In this document: piece by piece, positions 7,851-15,116 of the stretch | Layout: each line of letters starts with the position of its first letter | Position numbering within the stretch: the first letter of the stretch is position 1 | Origin: UBA1402 sp964488495 | GTDB taxonomy: Bacteria; Bacteroidota; Bacteroidia; Bacteroidales; UBA1402 | DNA: 27,171 nucleotides | NCBI GenBank assembly: GCA_964488495.1 | Contig: CAZAUQ010000032.1 | Coordinates: forward strand, 1-27,171 | Reading direction: 5' to 3' | Translations under genes and position numbers: made by a program | The notes under the pieces: model-generated | What the model was told of the DNA's origin: nothing | Seen by the model: only the letters and a program-made list of their open reading frames with translations | The model's database searches: none

Positions 7851-8708
7851 CTAATGGGTTAAATTTTGAATACGGGAATTGATTTCTTTCATTGCCAGTT
7901 CGAATTGTTCAGCACTGGGCACCCCGTGATGCCATTTGGCTACATTTTCCATATACGAAACGCCTTTGCCTTTGATGCTGTTCGAAATGATCAGTTTAGG
8001 CTTGTTTTCGACTTTGTCACTGCGTTCAAAACAATCCAGCAAGGCCTCCATGTCGTTCCCGTCCGTTTCGAATACTTCCCAACCGAAAGCCCTCCAGCGC
8101 TCAGCCATCGGCTCCAGACTCATTACGTCTTCAGTTTTACCGCTGATTTGTAAATGATTTCGGTCAATGATAGCAGTAAGCTTGTTCAAACGGTAATGTC
8201 CCGCAGCCATAGCGGCTTCGTATATTGAGCCTTCGCCTTGCTCTCCGTCGCCCATCAGAACATAACAGCGCGAACTGCTTTTGTCCATGCGGGCTGCCAG
8301 AGTCATTCCCACAGCCACCGGCAAACCATGACCCAGCGCACCGCTGTTTAACTCAATTCCGGGCACTTTGCGGGTAGGATGTCCATAGAGCTGTGTATTG
8401 AATTGACCGTAGGTGTCCAACACGGCATCGGGAAAAAATCCCCTGGCCGACAACACACAATACAAGGCTTCCACACTATGTCCTTTACTCATCACAAACC
8501 GATCACGCTCCGGCCAGTCCGGACGAAGAGGATCAACTTTCAACACTTCGAAATACAAGGCGGTCAACACATCAATCGCAGATAAAGAACCGCCGGTATG
8601 TCCGGCTTTGGCTGTGTAAATAATTTCAAGAGTCCTTTTGCGAATGAGCTCCGCCTGCAACTTCAACTTCTGAATCATATTAAGGGTTATTTGCTCCATA
8701 AGGTGCAT
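7851..8708 (-). CDS. Transketolase N-terminal subunit (split transketolase)
   Basis: The TPP-pyrophosphate domain of transketolase as a separate protein, up to 285 aa. His37 in KAGHTGGSLS and His77 in MSKGHS match substrate and cofactor contacts. GDGEQGEGSIYEAAMAAGHYRLN followed by IIDRN (Asp154, Asn184) is the thiamine-diphosphate/Mg motif. LGHGLPVAVGMTLAARM is also characteristic. The start is uncertain. ATG codons lie at 8708, 8699 and 8678, and the third gives the family-like beginning MIQKLKLQAELIRK. The promoter -7 motif ends only 14 bases before 8708, so 8699 or 8678 may be the true start. As first gene of the operon it sets its expression. It pairs with the C-terminal subunit one base downstream. 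Confidence 0.92.
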   Translation of the reverse strand: MHLMEQITLNMIQKLKLQAELIRKRTLEIIYTAKAGHTGGSLSAIDVLTALYFEVLKVDPLRPDWPERDRFVMSKGHSVEALYCVLSARGFFPDAVLDTYGQFNTQLYGHPTRKVPGIELNSGALGHGLPVAVGMTLAARMDKSSSRCYVLMGDGEQGEGSIYEAAMAAGHYRLNKLTAIIDRNHLQISGKTEDVMSLEPMAERWRAFGWEVFETDGNDMEALLDCFERSDKVENKPKLIISNSIKGKGVSYMENVAKWHHGVPSAEQFELAMKEINSRIQNLTH

Positions 8709-8721
8709 TTTAAAGAGGCAT

Positions 8722-8729
8722 CAAAGATA
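8722..8729 (-). promoter_or_regulatory. Likely promoter of the sugar operon (-7 box)
   Basis: On the minus strand TATCTTTG is a perfect Bacteroidetes -7 element (TAnnTTTG). It lies in the 62-base gap between the GH3 gene and the transketolase N-subunit. No TTTG occurs at the -33 position; CTTT from the adjacent short tandem repeat is the closest. The expected transcript start is around 8715, which argues for a start codon at 8699 or 8678. Confidence 0.6.
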
Positions 8730-8746
8730 GACAGAATTCTTGTATA

Positions 8747-8768
8747 CTAAAAGGCTAAAAGGCTAAAA
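8747..8768. repeat. Short tandem repeat, 8-base unit CTAAAAGG, 2.75 copies
   Basis: CTAAAAGG CTAAAAGG CTAAAA reads directly on the plus strand. It occupies the -33 and upstream region relative to the -7 box at 8722-8729. It could be a regulator binding site, or a repeat whose copy number alters promoter geometry; neither can be shown from one sequence. Confidence 0.8.
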
Positions 8769-8770
8769 CT

Positions 8771-11700
8771 TCATAAGCCGTTCGTAAGGCTATTTGTTTT
8801 TTTGTTGTATTCCTCGATGGACTCATACAAAACTTCCTGAATCTTTGGCCTGACATCCAGTTTTGACAATAAATTATTGGTTCTGTCGGGGTGTACGCGA
8901 TTACTCAGGAAAATATATATCAGTTCATGGACGGGGTCTACCCAAAAGCAAGTTCCAGTAAATCCGATATGGCCATAGGTTTTCCGGGAAGCCGAAGGGG
9001 CTACCTGTTGAGTTTTGACCGGATTGGGTTCAGCTCCGTCAAAGCCCAGCATCCGACGGCTCAGATCACTGCGTGTCGAAGTAAAATAACGCAGCGTGGA
9101 GGGTTCAAAAAAACGCACAGAACCGTAAGTACCTTCGTCCAGAAAAAGTTGCAAGACCTTCACCAGATCTGAGGCCGAAGAAAACAGGCCGGCATTTCCG
9201 GCCACCCCTCCCAAAAAAGCGGCAGCCTCATCGTGAGCATATCCTCTCAGTAACTGCCCTCTCAGGCAGGTATCCAGGCTTGTCGGAGCTATACGTCCGG
9301 CGGAGATTTTTTTTAATGGCCTGAACATGGTCGTTTCGGCTCCCAATGGGGCAAACAACTCATTTTCCACCCATTCGTCCAGGGTTTTTTCAAGCAAAGT
9401 TTCTGCAGCAAAACCCATCAGAATAAAACCCAAATCGCTGTAGGTATATCGTACTCTGCTCAAAAGAGAAGTTTCTGCAATAATTTTACAGACGCTGTCT
9501 CTGAACGAAGCATTCACGTAAAAGTTTTCAGCAGCCTGAAGTGAATAAGGGCCCTTGTATTCCCTGGACACCAATTCCGGTTTAAATCTGAAATTAAGCG
9601 GAACCCAACAAATTTCATCAAAACGCATCTGATGCAGCGAATCTGGTTTGGTAGAGAGAAACGGTCCCGGGAAACTGGTGGTATCGAGTAAATACTGATA
9701 AAAAGGCACAAAAGGAGACAAGCGGGCCTGATGGTACAAAACATTGCGATAGCTGAGATTTTCCTTATCGGTATGGCGTAAAGCAGGTAAATGATTACTC
9801 AGAGGCTCATCCAGTTTGATTTTTCCCTGTTCGTACAAAGTCATAATGGCTGGTGTACAGGCCAATGCTTTGGTCAGGGATGCCAGATCGTAAACATCCT
9901 CCTGGTTGACCGGCCTGCTGTGTTCTGCATCTATCCAGCCGTAGGCTTTGTTCCACACCACTCTGCCGTTTTTGGCTACTACAACCTGACAACCCGGAAT
10001 CGCTCTCTGAATCAGCGCGTCTTGTACGATACTGTCAATTTTGCTCAATATCGGAGCACACATACCGCTTTCTTCGGGTATTCCGTAGGATAAGCGGGTT
10101 TTTTCGGTTTTCAGGCCATGGCCTGCAGGATAAACCGTTCCAACCGGAGCCGGCAATACACCCCGCATGGCTGTTCCGCCAAATATTGCCTGAGCGGCCG
10201 CTTCCTGAGCCGGCAGACTTTCTTCGTAAGCACATAGCACCGCATCGGGTTCACTCAGTGCCCGTCCGAATACCTGCATACGGTAGGGCGATGTAAAATA
10301 ACAAACGCAAAGATTTTTCAGTCCGTTAAAACGGCTGAGCCATTCTATTTGATTGGTGTTGCCCGTGTAAACACAAACGATGATTTTTTCGTAGCGGCCG
10401 AAAGTTTCTTTCAGATCTGCTTTATCCAGCTCGTTACCCGGCATCAGCGAAAAAGCCTCCAGGGAACTGTAGTTTCTGAGCATTTTCACAAAAGGAGTTT
10501 CTGCGGGCCTTTCCAAAGAGATAACAGCCAACGATTTACTTTCAAGGTGCCTGAAAGGCAACAAATCGTACTGATTGCGCAATAAGGTAATGGAATTTGC
10601 ATACATATAGCGGTTCAGACGCTGAACTTCAGCTGTATTCAAGCGTTCCGGCAAAACGCTTATGTCTGTGGGTTTATAAGCTCCAAGACCCAATATATAT
10701 TTATATATCAACACCTTGCGACATTTTTCATCGATCTCTTGCTGACTCAAACGTCCCTGCTTTACGGCCAGTAGAATAGCCTTCAGATCGGCCGGCGGAT
10801 TGGGAGGAGCTAACAAAATATCGTTGCCGGCCTGTAATGCCCGGATACAAATTTCCCCGCTTTGGCCGGAAGCACCTTTCATCGCCAAAGCGTCAGTAAT
10901 GCATAATCCATCAAAACTCAGTTCTTTTTTGAGCAAACCCTTAATAACTGCTGCCGATTGAGAGGCCGGCAACTGAGCATCTGATTCCAGTGCCGGCACC
11001 GACAAATGCCCGGTCATCACAGCCGAAACACCTTGTTGAATCAAATGCCTGAAGGGAACCAGTTCCAGGCTGTCAAGCCCGGCTCTGGAACGATTGAGCC
11101 TGGCAAGTTCCAAATGAGAATCCTCGTAGGTGTCTCCATGTCCGGGAAAATGCTTTATAACCGCCATCACACCACCCTCTTCGAGTCCCTTTGCATAGGC
11201 TGCAGCATAAGCGGCCACCCGTTGCGGGTCGGAACCAAAAGATCGGGTATTGATGACGGGATTGGCCGGGTTGGTATTGACATCCACCACCGGAGCAAAA
11301 TTGATGTGAGCTCCGATCATACGGCATTGCCTGGCCATTTCCAAACCATAATCGTATAGTACGAAAGTATCCCTGAGAGCAGCCAGCATGGTATTTCTGG
11401 GAAATGAGGGTGTACCTTCCAGACGCATGGCCAGGCCCCATTCAGCGTCCATGGATATCAACAAAGGCACTTTGGCCAGCGACTGAGCCCGATTGGTCGC
11501 CAAGACCTGTTTAACGACCTGGCCTTTGTCAAATAAAAGCCCTCCTACTCCTGTTTGTTGAACCAGTTCTTCAATTTTTTTCTCCCAGGTTCCGTTGTTG
11601 GCACTGACTATGGGCATCAACAACTGAGCCACTTTGGCTTCGGGGCTCAGGCCTTGCATCAGTGAATCGGCCCATAAAGAGGCGGCACGGTATTGTTCTT

Positions 11701-11791
11701 TGTTCCTGAGCAAATAGGGCTTAGTGGACGATTCTACGCTAAAAAGACCTAAAAACCAAAAAATCAACACCAAAATCCATCCTTTAGTCAT
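8771..11791 (-). CDS. Secreted GH3 beta-N-acetylhexosaminidase fused to a serine beta-lactamase-like domain
   Basis: 1006 aa two-enzyme fusion. Residues 1-22 form a signal peptide (MTKGWILVLIFWFLGLF) without a lipobox. Residues about 50-370 are a glycoside hydrolase family 3 N-domain of NagZ type. KHFPGHGDTYEDSH (213-226) carries the His general acid/base loop special to the N-acetylglucosaminidases, and Asp300 in ITDALAMKG is the expected nucleophile. Residues 370-565 resemble the GH3 C-domain. Residues about 580-985 are a class C beta-lactamase/penicillin-binding fold with S638-x-x-K641 (ASLTK), Y784-S-D786 (in place of Y-x-N) and HIGFTGT (941-947, in place of KTG). The likely site is the periplasm, acting on peptidoglycan sugars and peptides. 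The same fusion is common in Bacteroidetes. It lies upstream of the sugar operon on the same strand but is probably a separate unit. Confidence 0.9.
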   Translation of the reverse strand: MTKGWILVLIFWFLGLFSVESSTKPYLLRNKEQYRAASLWADSLMQGLSPEAKVAQLLMPIVSANNGTWEKKIEELVQQTGVGGLLFDKGQVVKQVLATNRAQSLAKVPLLISMDAEWGLAMRLEGTPSFPRNTMLAALRDTFVLYDYGLEMARQCRMIGAHINFAPVVDVNTNPANPVINTRSFGSDPQRVAAYAAAYAKGLEEGGVMAVIKHFPGHGDTYEDSHLELARLNRSRAGLDSLELVPFRHLIQQGVSAVMTGHLSVPALESDAQLPASQSAAVIKGLLKKELSFDGLCITDALAMKGASGQSGEICIRALQAGNDILLAPPNPPADLKAILLAVKQGRLSQQEIDEKCRKVLIYKYILGLGAYKPTDISVLPERLNTAEVQRLNRYMYANSITLLRNQYDLLPFRHLESKSLAVISLERPAETPFVKMLRNYSSLEAFSLMPGNELDKADLKETFGRYEKIIVCVYTGNTNQIEWLSRFNGLKNLCVCYFTSPYRMQVFGRALSEPDAVLCAYEESLPAQEAAAQAIFGGTAMRGVLPAPVGTVYPAGHGLKTEKTRLSYGIPEESGMCAPILSKIDSIVQDALIQRAIPGCQVVVAKNGRVVWNKAYGWIDAEHSRPVNQEDVYDLASLTKALACTPAIMTLYEQGKIKLDEPLSNHLPALRHTDKENLSYRNVLYHQARLSPFVPFYQYLLDTTSFPGPFLSTKPDSLHQMRFDEICWVPLNFRFKPELVSREYKGPYSLQAAENFYVNASFRDSVCKIIAETSLLSRVRYTYSDLGFILMGFAAETLLEKTLDEWVENELFAPLGAETTMFRPLKKISAGRIAPTSLDTCLRGQLLRGYAHDEAAAFLGGVAGNAGLFSSASDLVKVLQLFLDEGTYGSVRFFEPSTLRYFTSTRSDLSRRMLGFDGAEPNPVKTQQVAPSASRKTYGHIGFTGTCFWVDPVHELIYIFLSNRVHPDRTNNLLSKLDVRPKIQEVLYESIEEYNKKTNSLTNGL

Positions 11792-11854
11792 ACATTCTTT
11801 CTATTTGGGGACAGCTTTGCCCTAAGTGTGTAAGGTCTGTCTGTTTTTGCGCTG

Positions 11855-11862
11855 CGAATATA
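11855..11862 (-). promoter_or_regulatory. Weak promoter candidate for the GH3 fusion gene
   Basis: Minus-strand TATATTCG differs by one base from TAnnTTTG and lies about 64 bases before the ATG at 11791. It falls in the 184-base divergent gap 11792-11975. No good -33 box was found, so this is only a candidate. Confidence 0.25.
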
Positions 11863-11950
11863 CGTTTTTTCAGACGCTTTTCGGCTTGTATTTTCCCATT
11901 TTACAGCTAAAAAAACTTATTTTAATCCGGGCTTAATTAAAATAATGAAG

Positions 11951-11958
11951 TACTTTTG
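11951..11958 (+). promoter_or_regulatory. Promoter -7 box for the small outer-membrane protein gene
   Basis: TACTTTTG matches TAnnTTTG exactly, 17 bases before the ATG at 11976. A recognisable -33 TTTG is not present at the expected distance, so the short leader and the box are the only support. Confidence 0.5.
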
Positions 11959-11975
11959 CGCAAACACCGTTTCCC

Positions 11976-12596
11976 ATGAGAAAATACCGTTGCAGTTGTT
12001 TGTTGGGGCTTTGTTTACTAAGCATCTTCCCCCTTTTTTCGCAGCAATTGTCTGCGACGGACAAGGATGGTGAAAAATCGAAGCTGCTGAACAAAACAGG
12101 CTTGTTTTTTTCCCTTAACCTGCACAACGAACTATGGAAGCAGCCGCAAAATGCCCAGCCATTTTTCGACGGCCTTGAAAATTGCCGGAGTTTTAGTTTT
12201 GGCGTTTTTGAGAACCTGCGTCTGATGAAAGGTCTTTATTATCAGCCGGAACTGTCTTATATGGTTTACAACGGCCCCGGGGAACATCGCCTGACCATGA
12301 TTTCGCTGGTGCCTGTGCAAATGCAGCTGGGTTATCACCTGGGCTGGGTAAGGCCCTTTGTCTCCGGAGCCTGTTTTGGCAATCTGGTCATTACAGCCAG
12401 GCAGTCAGACGGCAGCCTGCTGCCTATGAACGGATTTGCTCAGCGCAGTGCCTGGGGCTTTTATTACGGTGGAGGGCTGGATATTATCAGTGCAGTTCAA
12501 CTCAACTTTAAATTGCTGCATTGGATGGAACAGTTTAATAATTTGCGGCCAGGTCCTCTGAGAGAATATCAACTGGGACTGGCCTTCCTTTTTTAA
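11976..12596 (+). CDS. Small outer-membrane beta-barrel protein
   Basis: 206 aa protein with a signal peptide (MRKYRC, then LLGLCLLSIFPLFSQQ, cut near residue 24). The remainder has alternating hydrophobic, aromatic and glycine-rich strands: YYQPELSYMVY, PVQMQLGYHLGWVRPFVSG, WGFYYGGGLDI and YQLGLAFLF. It ends in Phe, the usual last residue of outer-membrane barrels. This looks like a member of the PorT/OMP_b-brl group of eight-stranded barrels that is abundant in Bacteroidetes, though I cannot name the family with certainty. It is divergent from the GH3 fusion gene and 52 bases upstream of nadE, which has its own promoter. Nothing in the sequence reveals a ligand. Confidence 0.75.
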   Translation: MRKYRCSCLLGLCLLSIFPLFSQQLSATDKDGEKSKLLNKTGLFFSLNLHNELWKQPQNAQPFFDGLENCRSFSFGVFENLRLMKGLYYQPELSYMVYNGPGEHRLTMISLVPVQMQLGYHLGWVRPFVSGACFGNLVITARQSDGSLLPMNGFAQRSAWGFYYGGGLDIISAVQLNFKLLHWMEQFNNLRPGPLREYQLGLAFLF

Positions 12597-12605
12597 AAAA
12601 TCGTT

Positions 12606-12613
12606 TATCTTTG
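12606..12613 (+). promoter_or_regulatory. Promoter -7 box for nadE
   Basis: TATCTTTG is a perfect -7 element, 35 bases before the nadE ATG at 12649 and 9 bases after the stop of the outer-membrane protein gene. It indicates that nadE is transcribed independently. Confidence 0.6.
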
Positions 12614-12648
12614 CAACATTCTGATAAACTTAATTGAAAGCTTTGGTT

Positions 12649-14556
12649 ATGAAATACGGATTTGTCAAAGTAGGAGCAGCACTGCCCGTGGTCCGGGTTG
12701 GAGACTGTCTGCACAATGCAGAAGCCATCATAGAACTTATGCATGAAGCCGAAAAAGAACAGACCGCTGTAGTCTGTTTTCCGGAATTGGCCGTTACTGC
12801 CTATACCTGCGGAGATCTGTTTTTTCAGCAGCACCTGCTTGACTCTGCAGAGCAAGCCCTGATCAGGATAACCGAAGCCAGCACCGGCATGAAGCTCCTG
12901 GCTTTTGTAGGCTGTCCCTTGCGTCTGAACAACAAACTATACAACACCGCTGTTTGTATTCAGAACGGCAAGATACTGGCCGCCATACCCAAAACTTATC
13001 TGCCCAATAAACACGAGTTTTACGAAAAACGCTGGTTTTCTCCGGCAGGCGAAAACCGGCACGACACTCTGGAATTGTTTGGTCAGCAAGTTCCATTCGG
13101 CAACAATATTCTTCTTTGTTCGGGGCAACTGAAAGTAGCGGCTGAAATCTGCGAAGATTTATGGGCTCCCATTCCCAGGAGCAGCGTTCATTGCCTGGCG
13201 GGAGCCAACCTGATTGTCAATCTGTCAGCCAGCAACGAACTGAGCGGCAAAAACCGCTATCTGAGGCAATTGCTTTCACAGCAATCGGCCCGTTGCCTCT
13301 CGGCCTATGTTTACGCTTCCTGTGGCTGGGGAGAATCCAGCACCGATCTGGTTTTTGCCGGCAACGGTTACGTACTCGAAAACGGGATTTATTTGGCCGA
13401 AAGCAAACGCTTTCATATGGATAAACAATTGATCTGTTCCGAAATTGACATTGAGCGCCTGCTCTCGGAGCGTCTGGCCAACGATTGTTTCATCGAGGAA
13501 GCACCGCCCTGTATCAAACTGAATTTCGATCTGGCACCAAACGAAAAACTCAAACTGTCCCGGACAATCAATCCCCATCCTTTTGTGCCCGCAACCGAAA
13601 GCATAGACGAGAGTTGCGAAGAAATTTTTTCCATTCAGGTGGCCGGCCTGGCCAAACGCCTGCATCAAACCAATATTTCCCAGCTGGTTCTTGGCATCTC
13701 CGGAGGCTTGGATTCTACCCTGGCCCTGATGGTGGCTGTAAAAACCATGGACAAACTGGGCCTGGACAAAAAAAACATTCACGGCATCACCATGCCCGGC
13801 TTCGGTACCAGCCAACGAACGTATCAAAATGCCTTCAACCTGATGAAGGCGCTGGGTGTCAAAATCAAAGAAATCGACATCAAAGCAGCCTGCACACAGC
13901 ATTTCAAAGACATAGAGCACAATCCTTCGATACACGATGCTACCTACGAGAATACACAAGCCCGTGAACGTACGCAAATCCTGATGGACTACGCCAATAA
14001 AATCGGAGGGCTGGTGACAGGCACCGGCGATCTTTCGGAACTGGCCCTGGGCTGGGCCACGTACAACGGCGACCATATGTCGATGTACGGAGTAAATTCC
14101 GGCATTCCCAAAACCCTGATTTGTCATTTGCTGCATTGGGTAGCCGACCATACAACTGACACCAAAGCAAAAAAAACACTGCTCGACATTATTGACACAC
14201 CGGTCAGTCCGGAATTGCTCCCCCCGGGTCCCGATGGCAAGATCAGCCAAAAAACCGAAGAAGTGGTAGGCCCCTACGAGCTTCACGACTTCTTCCTTTT
14301 CTACCTGCTTCGCTACGGTTTCAGGCCTTCAAAAATCTTATACCTGGCTACACAGGCTTTTAGAAATCAGTACAAACCCGATTATATTCGTCAATGGCTC
14401 AAGGTGTTTATAGAACGTTTTTTTAAACAACAATACAAACGATCTTGTCTGCCCGACGGGCCCAAAGTGGGTTCGGTGAATCTTTCGCCCCGGGGCGACT
14501 GGCGTATGCCCAGCGATGCCGAATGTCGTCTTTGGCTACTGGATTTAAATGATTGA
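12649..14556 (+). CDS. nadE: Glutamine-dependent NAD+ synthetase
   Basis: Makes NAD+ from nicotinic acid adenine dinucleotide, ATP and glutamine in the cytoplasm. It has 635 aa in two domains. The N-terminal nitrilase-like glutaminase has the triad Glu46 (CFPELAVTAY), Lys125 (AAIPKTYLPN) and Cys178 (AAEICEDLWAP). The C-terminal synthetase has the PP-loop SGGLDS at 351-356, TGTGDLSELALGW and the late KVGSVNLSPRGDWR segment. This is the long, self-sufficient glutamine-using form, comparable with the Mycobacterium enzyme. An upstream TTG (12634) is in frame, but the ATG at 12649 begins the conserved YGFVKVGAA strand and is preferred. Together with nadK at 17606-18484, the window holds the last two steps of NADP formation. 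Confidence 0.97.
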   Translation: MKYGFVKVGAALPVVRVGDCLHNAEAIIELMHEAEKEQTAVVCFPELAVTAYTCGDLFFQQHLLDSAEQALIRITEASTGMKLLAFVGCPLRLNNKLYNTAVCIQNGKILAAIPKTYLPNKHEFYEKRWFSPAGENRHDTLELFGQQVPFGNNILLCSGQLKVAAEICEDLWAPIPRSSVHCLAGANLIVNLSASNELSGKNRYLRQLLSQQSARCLSAYVYASCGWGESSTDLVFAGNGYVLENGIYLAESKRFHMDKQLICSEIDIERLLSERLANDCFIEEAPPCIKLNFDLAPNEKLKLSRTINPHPFVPATESIDESCEEIFSIQVAGLAKRLHQTNISQLVLGISGGLDSTLALMVAVKTMDKLGLDKKNIHGITMPGFGTSQRTYQNAFNLMKALGVKIKEIDIKAACTQHFKDIEHNPSIHDATYENTQARERTQILMDYANKIGGLVTGTGDLSELALGWATYNGDHMSMYGVNSGIPKTLICHLLHWVADHTTDTKAKKTLLDIIDTPVSPELLPPGPDGKISQKTEEVVGPYELHDFFLFYLLRYGFRPSKILYLATQAFRNQYKPDYIRQWLKVFIERFFKQQYKRSCLPDGPKVGSVNLSPRGDWRMPSDAECRLWLLDLND

Positions 14557-14572
14557 TTTTTTTGTTATCCGG

Positions 14573-14603
14573 TTGCACAACTCAATATTTTTTCTTTTCT
14601 TTG
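14573..14603 (+). promoter_or_regulatory. Probable rplS promoter (-33 TTG and -7 TTTCTTTG)
   Basis: TTG at 14573-14575 is followed after 20 bases by TTTCTTTG (14596-14603), one mismatch from TAnnTTTG. This is the right geometry for a Bacteroidetes promoter and leaves a leader of about 75 bases before the L19 start. Confidence 0.45.
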
Positions 14604-14654
14604 CAGCCGTTTTGCGTAACCGCTGTCGAGTATAGTGAGGCTCGGGAATGTTGC

Positions 14655-14669
14655 GTCATTTCTAATGAC
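14655..14669 (+). promoter_or_regulatory. Hairpin in the rplS leader
   Basis: GTCATT-TCT-AATGAC forms a perfect six-base stem with a three-base loop, 16 bases before the L19 ATG at 14686. Ribosomal protein L19 leaders are known regulatory RNAs in some Firmicutes and Flavobacteria. Whether this one binds L19 is not shown. Its 3' arm contains an in-frame ATG (14665). Confidence 0.4.
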
Positions 14670-14685
14670 TAAAAGAGTATTTATC

Positions 14686-15033
14686 ATGGACTTGATTAAA
14701 GTTGCCGAAGAAGCCTTTGCTACCGGCAAAGTTCATCCAAAATTCAAAAGCGGCGACACAGTGACTGTTGCCTACCGCATCAAAGAAGGTAACAAAGAAC
14801 GTATTCAGAACTACCGCGGTGTCGTGATTAAGATCAACGGCAGCGGCAGCAAAAAACGTTTCACCTGCCGTAAGATGTCTGAAAACATCGGAGTTGAAAG
14901 AATTTTTCCCCTGGAATCTCCCTTTATTGAATCAATAACCGTAAACAAAATCGGTAAGATAAGAAGGGCTAAGTTGTATTACCTCAGGGCCCTGACAGGA
15001 AAAAAAGCCCGCATCAAAGAAAAAAGATTTTAA
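14686..15033 (+). CDS. rplS: 50S ribosomal protein L19
   Basis: Component of the large ribosomal subunit at the 30S-50S interface. The ATG at 14686 gives 115 aa beginning MDLIKVAEEAFATGK. It contains the L19 core FKSGDTVTVAYRIKEGNKER, NYRGVVIKING, FTCRKMSENIGVERIFPL and the terminal KIRRAKLYYLRALTGKKARI. In-frame starts further up (GTG 14635, ATG 14665) would add residues not seen in the family, so they are rejected. The gene stands alone here rather than in the rpsP-rimM-trmD-rplS cluster of many bacteria. It is followed by a strong intrinsic terminator, so it forms a single-gene transcript with its own leader. Confidence 0.97.
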   Translation: MDLIKVAEEAFATGKVHPKFKSGDTVTVAYRIKEGNKERIQNYRGVVIKINGSGSKKRFTCRKMSENIGVERIFPLESPFIESITVNKIGKIRRAKLYYLRALTGKKARIKEKRF

Positions 15034-15053
15034 GGGCGCTCTATTCCATACAG

Positions 15054-15085
15054 AAAAGCAACCGGCGCAAGCGGTTGCTTTTTTT
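15054..15085 (+). terminator. Intrinsic terminator after rplS
   Basis: AAGCAACCG (15056-15064) pairs perfectly with CGGTTGCTT (15072-15080) around a seven-base loop and runs into seven Ts (15079-15085). It begins 20 bases after the rplS stop. This is the clearest terminator in the window. Confidence 0.9.
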
Positions 15086-15116
15086 GTCTTTATACAAATC
15101 ATTGCCTGTATCTGCC

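Noticed and set aside
1..8708. Sulfoquinovose degradation by the sulfo-transketolase route
   Set aside because: That route also uses a two-subunit transketolase and isomerases, but I know of no need for an FGGY sugar kinase in it, and no sulfonate exporter or sulfoacetaldehyde enzyme is visible. It stays a secondary option until genes left of base 1 are seen.
8747..8768. CRISPR-like or transposon-end repeat
   Set aside because: The unit is only eight bases with no spacers, and no nuclease or transposase gene is nearby.
13276..14286. A 336-codon minus-strand open frame inside nadE
   Set aside because: nadE on the plus strand has full catalytic motifs across this stretch; the antisense product resembles nothing and has no promoter.
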